A stretch of DNA of 55,651 nt from an uncultured Bacteroidales bacterium (GTDB taxonomy: Bacteria > Bacteroidota > Bacteroidia > Bacteroidales > UBA932): NCBI GenBank assembly GCA_900319375.1, contig ONOI01000008.1, forward strand, positions 1 to 55,651, in the 5' to 3' direction. Position 1 is the stretch's first letter; each line of letters begins with the position of its first letter. Both the position numbers and the translations under genes were made by a program. Below are positions 31,557 through 40,862 of this stretch, one piece after another. The notes below the pieces were generated by a model. That model was given only the letters and a program-made list of their open reading frames with translations, was not told where the DNA came from and did not search any database.

Positions 31557-33386
31557 TTACTTGACTTCAATTAGGTAGTTGCCAGTGAAAACCGGTTTGA
31601 TGACAGGATTCGATCCGTCGATCCCGTAAGAGCGGGGCTCATCTGCCGCATACTCAGTAACGGTATAGGTCTTCGAAGGATCAAGGCCGCGAAGCTCGAT
31701 AGCGCCGCCGTTCCACTTCTCAGCATAGAAGGCGTAGTACATAGCGCCGTCTTTCTCGATTACATGGGTCTCCGGGAGGTCGAAACCGTAGGAGTACAGT
31801 CCGAGGTACTTGCCCTTCGAGAGCATCTTGTCTGTATAAATAGGCACCCACTTCCTCAGGAGCTCCTCTTTCTCGGGGGTCAGAAGGCTGCCGCCGTTCT
31901 GGGTTGCATGTGGATTGGGCTTAGGCCAGGTGAATTTCGTTCCGATAATTCCGCCAACGCCAACCTGCGAAGGGAAGTCGAGGCCGCCGTCGGACAGCTC
32001 TACATGGTCAGCATAGTAAGCGAGGTCCGGGCAGAGGGCCGCGATTACCTTACGCTTCTGGCGGATCTGCAGGCTCGATGTAGGATCGGAGGCTACCGCC
32101 TGATTCATCCACGGCATATAGAAATAGTTGATCGCGCAGCCGCACGGACAAATCTGAAGGACGCAGCCCGGCTTGATCGAGTTCGCGCGCTCGTAGATGG
32201 CCTTGAAATATTCGTCGTGGCGCTCCTGGGCCTCCTCGGGGTAAGCCAGGCCGCTGGCGGGGTTGTAGTCCGGCGCAGACAGGTTCAGCTGCTGGCCGTC
32301 CATCTTGAAGCCGTCGAAGCCCCAATCCTTAAGGAAAAGGTCTACCACCCCGGCCGTATAGGCCCATGACGCCGGGTTTACCGGCGAGAGATACCAGCTG
32401 TCCCACCAGCTCACGAATTCGTGGGACCCGTCTTTCTGAATCAGCATCATCTCCGGGTGCTCGGCGACTGCCCTGCTGGTCGAATCGGCCAGAAGCGGCG
32501 CCCACCACAGCTTCGCCTTCATTCCGGCGGCGTGGATCGCGTCCGTCATCCTCCTCATCCCGTCCGGGCCGATTCGGTCGTTGGCCTCCCAGTCGCCTTC
32601 GCAGATCTGGAAACCGTCGTCTACATCGACCCACTTGAACCCGAGCTCGGCCACCTTCGGCAGCGTCCCGATTACTTCGTCTACTGTAAACTGGCGCTCA
32701 TAGCCCCATGCACACCAGACCGGGTCATAGGCCTCGTCCGGCGAGACGGGAGCGACAAAACCGCAGTTTGCCTGCATATACTCGGAGAACTCGCGGAGCG
32801 GGCCGAAGAAATCGCCCGTCCCCTCGATGATGAAATTCGTGTAGCTGGTCAGCGACTCGCCCGGAGCAAGCTCCACCGGCGTCTCATAATCCCTGCGGAC
32901 CACGGCAGTAGTCACATTGCCCTTGCGGCAAACCGGGATCGAGACGATTCTCAGGCGCGGCTCTACAAGGCCCACGGTCACGTTTCGCTCGGCATTCCAA
33001 AGCGAGACTACCGGGGTTCCCCCGCCATAGTCGGAGGCATGCATTCCGAGGAAATTATCCTGATAGTGTCCGCGCTCGACAGGCTTTACCCAGTCGCGGC
33101 GGTCTTCGTAGGTCATCGGCTCCAGGGCCCAGAGCTCGCGGCTCTTGAACTCTACTCGGGAGGTTTCCATCGCGCCTACCTTTACTGCCTCAGGGCCGTT
33201 GTTTGTGAAGGTAACGCTGCGGACTGTCATCCCGGGAAAGCCCTCGGGAGTGGTCTCGGATACGCTGACCCCGATCGCGGCGAGCGGCTTGCCGTCTGCG
33301 CCCAGCAGCCTGTCCTGAGGGACAGGTGCGCCGCAGCAAGAGGCAAGCAACAAGGCCGCGGAAAGTATTGCGAAGATATTTCTCAT
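31557..33386 (-). CDS. Clan GH-D glycosidase, alpha-galactosidase type (lipoprotein)
   Basis: A 609-residue predicted lipoprotein (lipobox LLASCCG). An N-terminal beta-sandwich of about 200 residues precedes a TIM barrel with the marks of GH36/GH27: WVDVDDGFQ, the nucleophile Asp in GFDGFKMDGQ near residue 362 and the acid/base Asp in ASDPTSS near 432. A C-terminal beta domain ends the protein. Clan GH-D members remove alpha-galactose or alpha-GalNAc. The neighbouring GalNAc genes favour alpha-GalNAc or alpha-Gal ends, but the choice cannot be read from sequence. Operon partner of the pfkB kinase, 1 nt away. Confidence 0.88.
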   Translation of the reverse strand: MRNIFAILSAALLLASCCGAPVPQDRLLGADGKPLAAIGVSVSETTPEGFPGMTVRSVTFTNNGPEAVKVGAMETSRVEFKSRELWALEPMTYEDRRDWVKPVERGHYQDNFLGMHASDYGGGTPVVSLWNAERNVTVGLVEPRLRIVSIPVCRKGNVTTAVVRRDYETPVELAPGESLTSYTNFIIEGTGDFFGPLREFSEYMQANCGFVAPVSPDEAYDPVWCAWGYERQFTVDEVIGTLPKVAELGFKWVDVDDGFQICEGDWEANDRIGPDGMRRMTDAIHAAGMKAKLWWAPLLADSTSRAVAEHPEMMLIQKDGSHEFVSWWDSWYLSPVNPASWAYTAGVVDLFLKDWGFDGFKMDGQQLNLSAPDYNPASGLAYPEEAQERHDEYFKAIYERANSIKPGCVLQICPCGCAINYFYMPWMNQAVASDPTSSLQIRQKRKVIAALCPDLAYYADHVELSDGGLDFPSQVGVGGIIGTKFTWPKPNPHATQNGGSLLTPEKEELLRKWVPIYTDKMLSKGKYLGLYSYGFDLPETHVIEKDGAMYYAFYAEKWNGGAIELRGLDPSKTYTVTEYAADEPRSYGIDGSNPVIKPVFTGNYLIEVK

Positions 33387-33387
33387 A

Positions 33388-34341
33388 TTACAGCTTGAAT
33401 TCCTGACCGAACTTTGTCCTGACTATTTCGCGGACAGCCTCGAGCGAAGTGAACGCACCGGTTCCTCCGGCGGCGGTAGTATTTACAGCGCCCGTAAGGT
33501 TGCCGGTAATCTGACAGTCTTCCAGCGACAGGCCTTTTACGAAAGCGCTGATAAAACCGGCGTTGAAACTGTCTCCTGCGCCTATCGCGTCTACTACATT
33601 CTTATTAAGGAATGCGGGAAGCTCGACTCTCTTTCCGTCCTTGTAAACCAAAATTGAACCTTTCGAGCCGCATTTGACAAGCATAGCTTTACCAAGATAA
33701 GGCTGAACCTCGGCTATTGCCTCTTCGAGGCTGGATTTGCCAGTAAGGGCCTGAAGCTCTTTTTCGTTGGGCATGAAAATAGTTACCTTGGGAAGAACGG
33801 CCTTATAGTCCAGCTTCCAGGTCTCGGCCGGATCCCACTGGGTGTCGAGCGAAACGGTAATTCCTTTCTTTGCAGCAATGTCCAGCACTTTCTGGACATC
33901 CCTCAGAAGGGCAGATTGCATGAACAAAGAAGAAAGATGTATGTGTTGGCAAGAGTCGAACACTGAAGGATCTATATCATCGTAGCCCATCACATCCATA
34001 CTTCCCTGATAGGTAAGGTTAGCCCTGTCCTCGCCATAATTCATACAGATAGTAGCGCCGGTAGGGGTGTCTCCTTCCATTATGAAGCGGGTGTCGACCT
34101 TCTTTGCTTCGAGGGATTTCTTGACGAGATCGCCGAAGGAATCGCGGCCCACGAGGCCTACAAAGCAGACTTTACTTCCCAGGGCGGCGGCATTGGCCGC
34201 AAAGATTGCGGTACTGCTGCCGAGGGTTACTGTCATATCTTTCGCGAATTTTTCCTTTCCGATTTCCGGCTCGCCGTCGATACGGTTCAGAATAATGTCG
34301 ACATTAAGTTCTCCGATGGCTGCTATCTGATATTGGCTCAT
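33388..34341 (-). CDS. PfkB-family sugar kinase, probable tagatose-6-phosphate kinase
   Basis: A 317-residue ribokinase-type enzyme: GELNVDIIL near the N-terminus, LGSSTAIFAANAAALG for sugar binding, and the catalytic Asp in DAIGAGDSFNAGF near residue 250. In the GalNAc pathway a PfkB member converts tagatose-6-P to tagatose-1,6-bisphosphate, and the AgaS and GatZ genes nearby support that role. GalNAc kinase is an alternative, since no other kinase is present. First gene of the leftward arm, divergent from the regulator. Confidence 0.85.
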   Translation of the reverse strand: MSQYQIAAIGELNVDIILNRIDGEPEIGKEKFAKDMTVTLGSSTAIFAANAAALGSKVCFVGLVGRDSFGDLVKKSLEAKKVDTRFIMEGDTPTGATICMNYGEDRANLTYQGSMDVMGYDDIDPSVFDSCQHIHLSSLFMQSALLRDVQKVLDIAAKKGITVSLDTQWDPAETWKLDYKAVLPKVTIFMPNEKELQALTGKSSLEEAIAEVQPYLGKAMLVKCGSKGSILVYKDGKRVELPAFLNKNVVDAIGAGDSFNAGFISAFVKGLSLEDCQITGNLTGAVNTTAAGGTGAFTSLEAVREIVRTKFGQEFKL

Positions 34342-34402
34342 AATTATAATGTTATTCGTGTCAGTCTACGAATATGCGAAAAAATCCGCGTATATCTTTC
34401 AC

Positions 34403-34468
34403 TTGTATTTCGTTTTAATATAAAATTGTATTTCGTTTTGTTTCGCTTGAAAATAATACCTATCTTCG
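34403..34468 (+). promoter_or_regulatory. Regulator promoter with GTTTCG operators
   Basis: Two direct repeats TTGTATTTCGTTTT (34403-34416, 34426-34439) run into TTTCGTTTTGTTTCG (34431-34445). A promoter of TTTG (34437-34440), 20 nt and TATCTTCG (34461-34468) is overlapped by the last repeat, so the regulator probably controls itself and the divergent pfkB operon. Confidence 0.65.
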
Positions 34469-34494
34469 CATCAAAACCGAAACTAACCACAATA

Positions 34495-35286
34495 ATGAAC
34501 ATCTATGATTCCGCCCAGGGGCGCCGTTCCGCCATCCTCCAGAAACTAAGGGAAGACTCTACCGTAAACGTTACCCAGCTCAGCGAAATATTCGGGGTAT
34601 CTGAAGTCACCATCCGCAAAGATCTTCGCATTCTCCAGGAAAGGAAACTCCTCATCAGAGTCCACGGAGGTGCGATTATGGTCGCTAGCAATTCCGAGAC
34701 AGATCCGGAAGAGCGCAATTTCAAGTTTAAGCAACTGGTCAACGTCAAGGAGAAAAAGGCTATCGGCCGAGCCGCCGCAGCCCATATCCGAAACGGAGAC
34801 ACTATAATGGTAGACTCCGGAACTACCGCCCTCGAGATTGTCAAGAACCTCGAAGCCTTTACCGATCTTACCATCATCACCAACTCGGTCCACGCGATGC
34901 TGGAGGCGATCAAGTACAAACGCTTCAAGGTCGTCCTTCTCGGCGGCAACGTCCGCGAAACCTCCCTTTCTACCGTGGGAGCCCTTACCGAATCGAACCT
35001 CAAACTCTTCTACTGCGACAAGCTTTTCCTCGGAGTAGACAGTATTTCCGTAGAAGCCGGTCTTTCGACTCCCAGCATTGAGGAAGCCAGCACCAACCAG
35101 GTGATGATTTCAAGAGCCCGCGAGGTATATGCCGTCTTCGACTCCACAAAGTTCAACAAGAGGGCTCTGGCCTTTATCGCAATGCCGGACAGAATAGACA
35201 CCGTCATTACCGACTACCGCCTTCCGACATCAGTCAGGAATCAGCTGAAGGCCCTTAACATTAATGTCGAGACAGTCACCGTGTAA
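34495..35286 (+). CDS. DeoR-family transcriptional repressor, AgaR-like
   Basis: A 263-residue DeoR-type regulator. The N-terminal helix-turn-helix (VNVTQLSEIFGVSEVTIRKD, about 22-41) with RVHGGAI is followed by a sugar-phosphate-binding domain of the ribose-isomerase type (IMVDSGTTALEIVKNL; VVLLGGNVRE; FLGVDSISVEAGLST). These proteins release DNA when a sugar phosphate binds, here probably a GalNAc-pathway intermediate. I start at ATG 34495 because MNIYDSAQGRRSAILQKL is the usual N-terminus and the upstream in-frame extension crosses the promoter. Confidence 0.92.
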   Translation: MNIYDSAQGRRSAILQKLREDSTVNVTQLSEIFGVSEVTIRKDLRILQERKLLIRVHGGAIMVASNSETDPEERNFKFKQLVNVKEKKAIGRAAAAHIRNGDTIMVDSGTTALEIVKNLEAFTDLTIITNSVHAMLEAIKYKRFKVVLLGGNVRETSLSTVGALTESNLKLFYCDKLFLGVDSISVEAGLSTPSIEEASTNQVMISRAREVYAVFDSTKFNKRALAFIAMPDRIDTVITDYRLPTSVRNQLKALNINVETVTV

Positions 35287-35290
35287 TTAA

Positions 35291-35368
35291 AACGAAAGGG
35301 TGTGAAATGTTTTATTTGAGCAGACGAAACAAAAACGAAACAAAAAAAGTCAATAGTTAGTAGATTTG
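35291..35368 (+). promoter_or_regulatory. Promoter and CGAAAC operator of the agaS operon
   Basis: ACGAAA elements at 35292-35297 and CGAAACAAAAACGAAAC at 35325-35341 repeat, in reverse orientation, the TTTCG-T(4)-GTTTCG unit at the regulator promoter. A -7 box TAGATTTG (35361-35368) lies 22 nt before agaS; a -33 TTTG is not obvious because the operator occupies that place. Confidence 0.6.
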
Positions 35369-35390
35369 TGCGAATCTATCATATCAACAG

Positions 35391-36509
35391 ATGACACTTA
35401 ACTACCATACCTACAAGGAAATCAAGCAGCAGCCAACAGTCTGGAAACAGGCTTACGAGATGGTCTGCAGCCGTAAATCGGAGATTTCGGCTTTTATCCA
35501 CAAGTACACTGAACTGGGATACTCAGTAATCCTCACGGGAGCTGGCACCTCCGCCTACATAGGCGACGCTCTTGAGTGTGCCCTTCGCGACACTATCCTC
35601 AAGGGAGCCTCTTCTCTCGCCACAACCGACATCATCACCGCCCCCGAACTCTTCTTCGGAAAGGACAGCAAAGTCCTCCTTATCTCCTTTGCCCGCAGCG
35701 GAAACAGCCCTGAGAGCATCGGAGCGATCAAGGCGGTAGAACAGACAGCCGGCAGCGTAGCACACGTATTCATCACCTGCAATGCCGAAGGCGAGCTGGC
35801 AAAGAAAAAGGGCGACAACGTCCTATGCCTCCTCCTCCCTCCGGAGACCAACGACCTCTCGCTGGCCATGACCAGCAGCTACTCTACCATGTTCCTCGTC
35901 TGCGCCATGATCTCCAACATAGAGGCGATCGAGACGGACAAACCCTCTATCGAAGCCCTTGCAGACGCAGTCGAGGCGGCCATGGAAAAGTATGAGGACA
36001 AACTGAACGAGATAGCCCAGCGCCCCTTCAAGAGAGCCGTATTCCTCGGCTCCGGCGCCCTCAAGGGCGTAGCGGAAGAGTCCAGGCTGAAACTCCAGGA
36101 ACTTACCGACGGCGCGATCATGTGTGCGTTCGACTCGTTCCTCGGCTTCCGCCATGGGCCGAAGGCTGTAGTCCACGACGACTGCCTTCTCGTCTATTAC
36201 ATCTCCCCCGACCCTAAGGTACGTCGCTATGAACTCGATCTCATCGCCCAGGTAGCCGCCAACAACAAGGTAGTCGCGACAGTAGCCGTGTGTCAGAAAG
36301 ACCACAACCTCAAGACAGACTATATCGACCTGCTGGTCGAACTCAACATCCCCGAGGACATCCCCGCCCGCTATGCCAGCGTGGGAAATATCTTCGTAGC
36401 CCAGATGCTCGGCTGCTTCAAGAGCGTCAACATGGGCCTCAGCCCCGATTCTCCTTCCGTATCCGGAAATATCTCCCGAGTCGTAGAAGGCGTAATACTT
36501 TATATATAA
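35391..36509 (+). CDS. agaS: Galactosamine-6-phosphate deaminase/isomerase, AgaS type
   Basis: A 372-residue protein with two SIS domains (GAGTSAYIGDALE; ISFARSGNSPESIGAIKAVE; VFLGSGALKGVAEESRLKL) and the AgaS-type FRHGPKAVV segment. AgaS converts galactosamine-6-P to tagatose-6-P with loss of ammonia. Glucosamine-6-P synthase-like proteins share the fold, but there is no glutaminase domain. The next gene begins 1 nt after its stop, so the two form an operon. Confidence 0.9.
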   Translation: MTLNYHTYKEIKQQPTVWKQAYEMVCSRKSEISAFIHKYTELGYSVILTGAGTSAYIGDALECALRDTILKGASSLATTDIITAPELFFGKDSKVLLISFARSGNSPESIGAIKAVEQTAGSVAHVFITCNAEGELAKKKGDNVLCLLLPPETNDLSLAMTSSYSTMFLVCAMISNIEAIETDKPSIEALADAVEAAMEKYEDKLNEIAQRPFKRAVFLGSGALKGVAEESRLKLQELTDGAIMCAFDSFLGFRHGPKAVVHDDCLLVYYISPDPKVRRYELDLIAQVAANNKVVATVAVCQKDHNLKTDYIDLLVELNIPEDIPARYASVGNIFVAQMLGCFKSVNMGLSPDSPSVSGNISRVVEGVILYI

Positions 36510-36510
36510 T

Positions 36511-37737
36511 ATGAAAAAGACCGAACAACTCCTCCACAGGATAGACGAGCTTCAGAAAGAAACAGGCATTCCGCGCACTATCTTCGCGGCATGCCCTAAT
36601 TCCCCTACCGTCATTCGCGCCTCCATCCAGGCGGCGAAGCGCAACAACGCCCCCATCTACTTCGCGGCTACTCTCAATCAGATAGACTGCGACGGCGGAT
36701 ATACGGGAATGACTCAGGAAGATTTCGTCCGTACCGTACGCTTCGAGTGTGAGAGGGTTAACTTTACCGGCCCCTGCATCGTAGCCATCGACCACGGCGG
36801 CCCCTGGCTCAAGGACAAGCAGAGGACTGAGAAATGGTCGGTCGAAGACGCCATGAACGGCGTAAAGAAGTCTTTCGAGGCTGCCGTTCTCGCAGGCTAT
36901 GACCTGATCCACGTAGACCCTACGGTAGATATCAACGTCCCCAAGGGAGAAATAATCGACATCCACCTCGTTGCCGCCCGTACGGTAGAGCTCATCGCCC
37001 ATACCGAGAAGTTCCGCAAGGACCACGGCATCGCTCCTATCTCATACGAAGTCGGAACCGAGGAGGTCCACGGCGGACTCGCGGACGAGACTACTTTCGA
37101 CACCTTCATCTCCGACCTTAAGGCTGGTCTGAAGGCCGTGGGGCTCGAAGATGTATGGCCTTGCTTCATAGTAGGAAAGGTTGGAACAGATCTCGACACT
37201 ACCCTCTTCGATACAGAAGTTGCGAAGACTCTTACTGCAAAGGTACGCCCTCTGGGCAGCTATATCAAAGGACACTATACAGACGACGTCTCCAATCCTC
37301 AGGATTATCCCCTCTGCGGGATGGGCGCCGCAAACGTAGGTCCCGAGTTTACCATCAGCGAGTATCGAGCCCTGTGCGAGCTCGAAGAGGTGGAAAAGAA
37401 GTTCCATGCCGAAGGTAAGGTAGGAGTTCTCTCACACATGAAAGAGACCCTGCTCGAGGAGGTCCACGAATCCCACCGCTGGGAAAAATGGCTCCACGAA
37501 GACGAGAAGACTCTCGATCTGCATGAGCTTACTCCCGAGCGTCAGGACTGGATAGTCGCTACCTGCTGCCGCTACATCTGGCAGCAGCCCCGCTCCCTCG
37601 CGGCCCGCGGCTTCCTCTACGCAAACCTCGAGCGCCTCGGGATGTGTCCGGAGACCGTAGTCCTCGGAAGGATCGAACGCGACATGGACAAGTACTTCCG
37701 CGCGTTCAACCTGATCGGACTCAACGACTTGCTGTAA
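36511..37737 (+). CDS. Tagatose-bisphosphate aldolase subunit, GatZ/AgaZ type
   Basis: A 408-residue member of the GatZ/KbaZ family (CPNSPTVIRASIQAAK, VAIDHGGPWL, YEVGTEEVHGGL, CFIVGKVGTDLDT, KGHYTDDV). In enteric bacteria this subunit is not catalytic alone but is needed for full activity of the class II aldolase GatY/KbaY, which splits tagatose-1,6-bisphosphate into DHAP and glyceraldehyde-3-P. No GatY-like gene is present in this window. It lies 34 nt before susC. Confidence 0.88.
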   Translation: MKKTEQLLHRIDELQKETGIPRTIFAACPNSPTVIRASIQAAKRNNAPIYFAATLNQIDCDGGYTGMTQEDFVRTVRFECERVNFTGPCIVAIDHGGPWLKDKQRTEKWSVEDAMNGVKKSFEAAVLAGYDLIHVDPTVDINVPKGEIIDIHLVAARTVELIAHTEKFRKDHGIAPISYEVGTEEVHGGLADETTFDTFISDLKAGLKAVGLEDVWPCFIVGKVGTDLDTTLFDTEVAKTLTAKVRPLGSYIKGHYTDDVSNPQDYPLCGMGAANVGPEFTISEYRALCELEEVEKKFHAEGKVGVLSHMKETLLEEVHESHRWEKWLHEDEKTLDLHELTPERQDWIVATCCRYIWQQPRSLAARGFLYANLERLGMCPETVVLGRIERDMDKYFRAFNLIGLNDLL

Positions 37738-37771
37738 CTATAATTAAACAATAACCAAATAAGTTAACCAA

Positions 37772-40700
37772 ATGAACAAAGTGTTTCCTCGGGCAATTGC
37801 AATTTGTGTGATGTTATTTATCGCACAACTCGCCTTCGCCCAGAAAATCACCGTCACAGGCCAGGTATTGGACGCAACTGACGGTATGCCCCTGATCGGT
37901 GCGGGTGTCATTTCCTCCACTGGAGAAGGCACCATAACCGATTACGATGGTAACTACGTTATTAAGGTGGAAAAGGATGCGAGCCTGACATTCAGCACGC
38001 TCGGCTATTTGTCCGCCACCGAACCCGTTAACGGACGTACTGTTATCAACGTATCTCTTTCCCCTGACACCCAGGTCCTTGAAGAGGTCGTCGTTCTGGG
38101 TTTTACATCACAGAAGAAAGCGGAACTTACAAGCGCCGTCGTAACTGTGAATTCTGAAAAACTTACTGATGTTACAACCCCTGACGTCGGTAACATGCTT
38201 CAAGGAAAAGTCGCCGGTGTTATGGTTATGAACTCCTCCGGACAGCCCGGAGAGGGTGCTACCATCCGCATCCGCGGTACCGGTTCCATCAATGCGGGCG
38301 CAGGCCCGCTCTACGTGGTGGACGGTGTTGCCGGTGGCGCATTCAATCCCAACGACATCGAAACCCTCACCGTCCTTAAGGACGCATCGGCCACCGCTCT
38401 GTACGGTGCCGCGGCATCCGGAGGCGTTATCGTCATCACCACCAAAACGGCCAAGAGCGACAAAGCTCAGGTAAACTTCAAAGCCAGCGTGGGTGTCAAG
38501 AGGGCACTTATGGGAAGGTTCAAGCCTATGGACGCAAAGGAACTGTATGATTTCTACTCACTCTTCCGCAGCGACAGCTGGCTGGGCAAGGTTTCCAACG
38601 TTCCTTCCAAGGAAGACATCGATGCCGGCAAGTACAACTTCAACTGGGTGAAGAACACCTTCAAGACCGGTCTCGTGAGGAACTACTACGCTTCCGTGTC
38701 AGGAATGAGCGGCAAGGTCAGCTACTACACCAGCCTTGACCACTACAATGAAGAAGGTTCCCTCATTAACTCCGGTTACAGGCGCACCGCAGCGCGTATC
38801 AACCTGTCAGCTCCCATCACGGATAAGCTCACTATGACCTTGAGGGCCAACTACTCGAAGGATTACACCAATTCCGGAAGGTGGAAGACCCGCGAGTCCG
38901 CATACGTGATGCTGCCTTTCGACAATCCGTTCACACTCGACAAGGAAGGCAACGTTATCTCGAATGAGCCAGTGCTCATCAACACCTCCCGCCGTCCGGA
39001 TGCGAACACACACCCCTGGTATTCCAAAAACACCTACAACTACTTCCACAACGAGCTTTACAACTACGCCAGGGGCCACGGAGACAGCCTCGTCGGCGAC
39101 CTCCAGCTTGTCTGGAGCATTACTGACTGGCTGACCTTCACTTCCACCAACCGTTACGACACCTCCAACTATTTCTCTGAAGAGTACTTCGATCCTCGCA
39201 CCACGGAAGTGGACGACGGTAAGGGTGCTCTTGCCAACAGCGAAAGCGAGTGGAGCGGCTGGGGTACCACCAACCTCCTCAAGTTCCATCACACGGTCGG
39301 CGGCGGCGAACTCAGTGCAGTCCTCGGCTGGGAATACGGCGAGGGCTACTCCCGCGAACTCTCCGCAGAAGGTGACCAGATGCCTGCAGGACAGAGGTCA
39401 CTGAGCAACACCATCATGAAGAGCGTGGGCGGCAGGGACTTCAACACCCGCACATGGGCTCTCCTTAGCCAGGCCCAGTACTCATACCTCGGCAAGTACA
39501 TCTTGACCGCCTCCCTGCGTTACGATGAGAGTTACAAGTTCGGTCCGCTCAACCGCGGCGGCTTCTTCCCCGGCGTCTCGGGTGCGTGGGTCATGTCGAG
39601 CGAGGACTTCATGTCCGGCAACAACTTATTCTCATTCTTCAAGGTGCGCGCCGGTTACGGTAAAACTGGCAATGACAACATCCCGGCTTTCAAGTATCAG
39701 GACATCTTCGACCTTTCGGCCCAGTACAACAACGTCGTGGCAGCTTTCGTCAAGCAGCAGGCGAACAACACCCTGGGTTGGGAAGAGGCTTACATGACCA
39801 GCCTTGGTATCGACGCCACCACCAGGAGGAACACCAACATCACCGTTGACCTCTATCATACAATAAACGCCAAGCTGCTCCTCGAGCGCCCTATGCCGCC
39901 ATCCTCAGGTTTCTTCTCAATGATGGACAACGTGGGTAAAGTACGCAACATGGGTATAGAGGTTGCCGTGGACGGCACACTTCTCAAACGCGGCGACTTC
40001 TTATGGGACGGTGGATTTAACATCGGCGTCAACCAGAACCGCGTCCTCGAACTTCCCGGCCACAACGACATCGCGGTCGGTGACAAAGTCAAGCAGATGA
40101 TCATCGAAGGCAGGGATATCTACTCCTGGTACATGCCCAAGTGGGCCGGTGTCGATTATGAGACCGGTATGCCTCTGTGGGAGCACCTCATCTACGACGA
40201 GAATGGCAATGTTGAGAAAGTCATGTATGTAGACTCCTACAAAGATGCAACGCCTCAGATTGTTGGCAGCGCATCTCCCTGGTTCACCGGCGGTCTGAAC
40301 ACAAGCCTTAGCTGGAAGTCATTCACCCTCAGCGCAACCGGAAGCTTCGTGGTCGGCAACAAGATTTTCAACGCCACCCGTATGAACATTATGGACACGG
40401 ACGGTGCACAGCCCGGATTCAACCTGCAGTCGCTTGACAACGGCCTTGGCTGGATGCGCTGGAGAGACCCGGATTCTGCAGAGACCGAGGCCGAAAGGCA
40501 GCAGATCCTGCGCGACAACCGCTATAACGTCACCCACCCTCAGCCTTTGAACGGTGGTAACAGCGACGCACACAACTACTCATCACGTTACCTTGAAGAC
40601 GGCAGTTTCTTCCGCCTCAGGAACGTCACTTTCTCTTATGACCTTCCCCAGAAGTTGCTATCCAAGGTTAAGCTGAGCTCGGCAAGGATTTACGTCTCCG

Positions 40701-40846
40701 CCGACAACATCCTGACCTTCACCCGTTTTTCCGGCATGGACCCTGAAGTGAGCCTGGAAATGAGCACCTACAGCCTCGCAGGCTTATACTCAGACAACTA
40801 TCCTGTTCCTATGTCTGTGGTTCTGGGTATTGACGTTAAATTTTAA
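37772..40846 (+). CDS. SusC/RagA-family TonB-linked outer-membrane transporter
   Basis: A 1024-residue SusC homologue: signal peptide (ending AQLAFAQ), CarboxypepD_reg-like domain (about 25-100, VTGQVLDATDGMPLIGAGV), TonB box region and plug (LEEVVVLGFTSQKKAELT; VDGVAGGAFNPNDIETL) and a barrel ending VVLGIDVKF with aromatic C-terminus. It imports oligosaccharides across the outer membrane, together with the SusD protein encoded next. The pair defines a polysaccharide utilization locus. The 34-nt gap from the aldolase gene is AT-rich and may hold a further promoter. Confidence 0.97.
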   Translation: MNKVFPRAIAICVMLFIAQLAFAQKITVTGQVLDATDGMPLIGAGVISSTGEGTITDYDGNYVIKVEKDASLTFSTLGYLSATEPVNGRTVINVSLSPDTQVLEEVVVLGFTSQKKAELTSAVVTVNSEKLTDVTTPDVGNMLQGKVAGVMVMNSSGQPGEGATIRIRGTGSINAGAGPLYVVDGVAGGAFNPNDIETLTVLKDASATALYGAAASGGVIVITTKTAKSDKAQVNFKASVGVKRALMGRFKPMDAKELYDFYSLFRSDSWLGKVSNVPSKEDIDAGKYNFNWVKNTFKTGLVRNYYASVSGMSGKVSYYTSLDHYNEEGSLINSGYRRTAARINLSAPITDKLTMTLRANYSKDYTNSGRWKTRESAYVMLPFDNPFTLDKEGNVISNEPVLINTSRRPDANTHPWYSKNTYNYFHNELYNYARGHGDSLVGDLQLVWSITDWLTFTSTNRYDTSNYFSEEYFDPRTTEVDDGKGALANSESEWSGWGTTNLLKFHHTVGGGELSAVLGWEYGEGYSRELSAEGDQMPAGQRSLSNTIMKSVGGRDFNTRTWALLSQAQYSYLGKYILTASLRYDESYKFGPLNRGGFFPGVSGAWVMSSEDFMSGNNLFSFFKVRAGYGKTGNDNIPAFKYQDIFDLSAQYNNVVAAFVKQQANNTLGWEEAYMTSLGIDATTRRNTNITVDLYHTINAKLLLERPMPPSSGFFSMMDNVGKVRNMGIEVAVDGTLLKRGDFLWDGGFNIGVNQNRVLELPGHNDIAVGDKVKQMIIEGRDIYSWYMPKWAGVDYETGMPLWEHLIYDENGNVEKVMYVDSYKDATPQIVGSASPWFTGGLNTSLSWKSFTLSATGSFVVGNKIFNATRMNIMDTDGAQPGFNLQSLDNGLGWMRWRDPDSAETEAERQQILRDNRYNVTHPQPLNGGNSDAHNYSSRYLEDGSFFRLRNVTFSYDLPQKLLSKVKLSSARIYVSADNILTFTRFSGMDPEVSLEMSTYSLAGLYSDNYPVPMSVVLGIDVKF

Positions 40847-40862
40847 TTAGGAGAAGACAGTT

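Noticed and set aside
34333-34494. 54-codon N-terminal extension of the DeoR-type regulator
   Set aside because: The extension crosses the operator repeats and promoter, and the family N-terminus begins at 34495.
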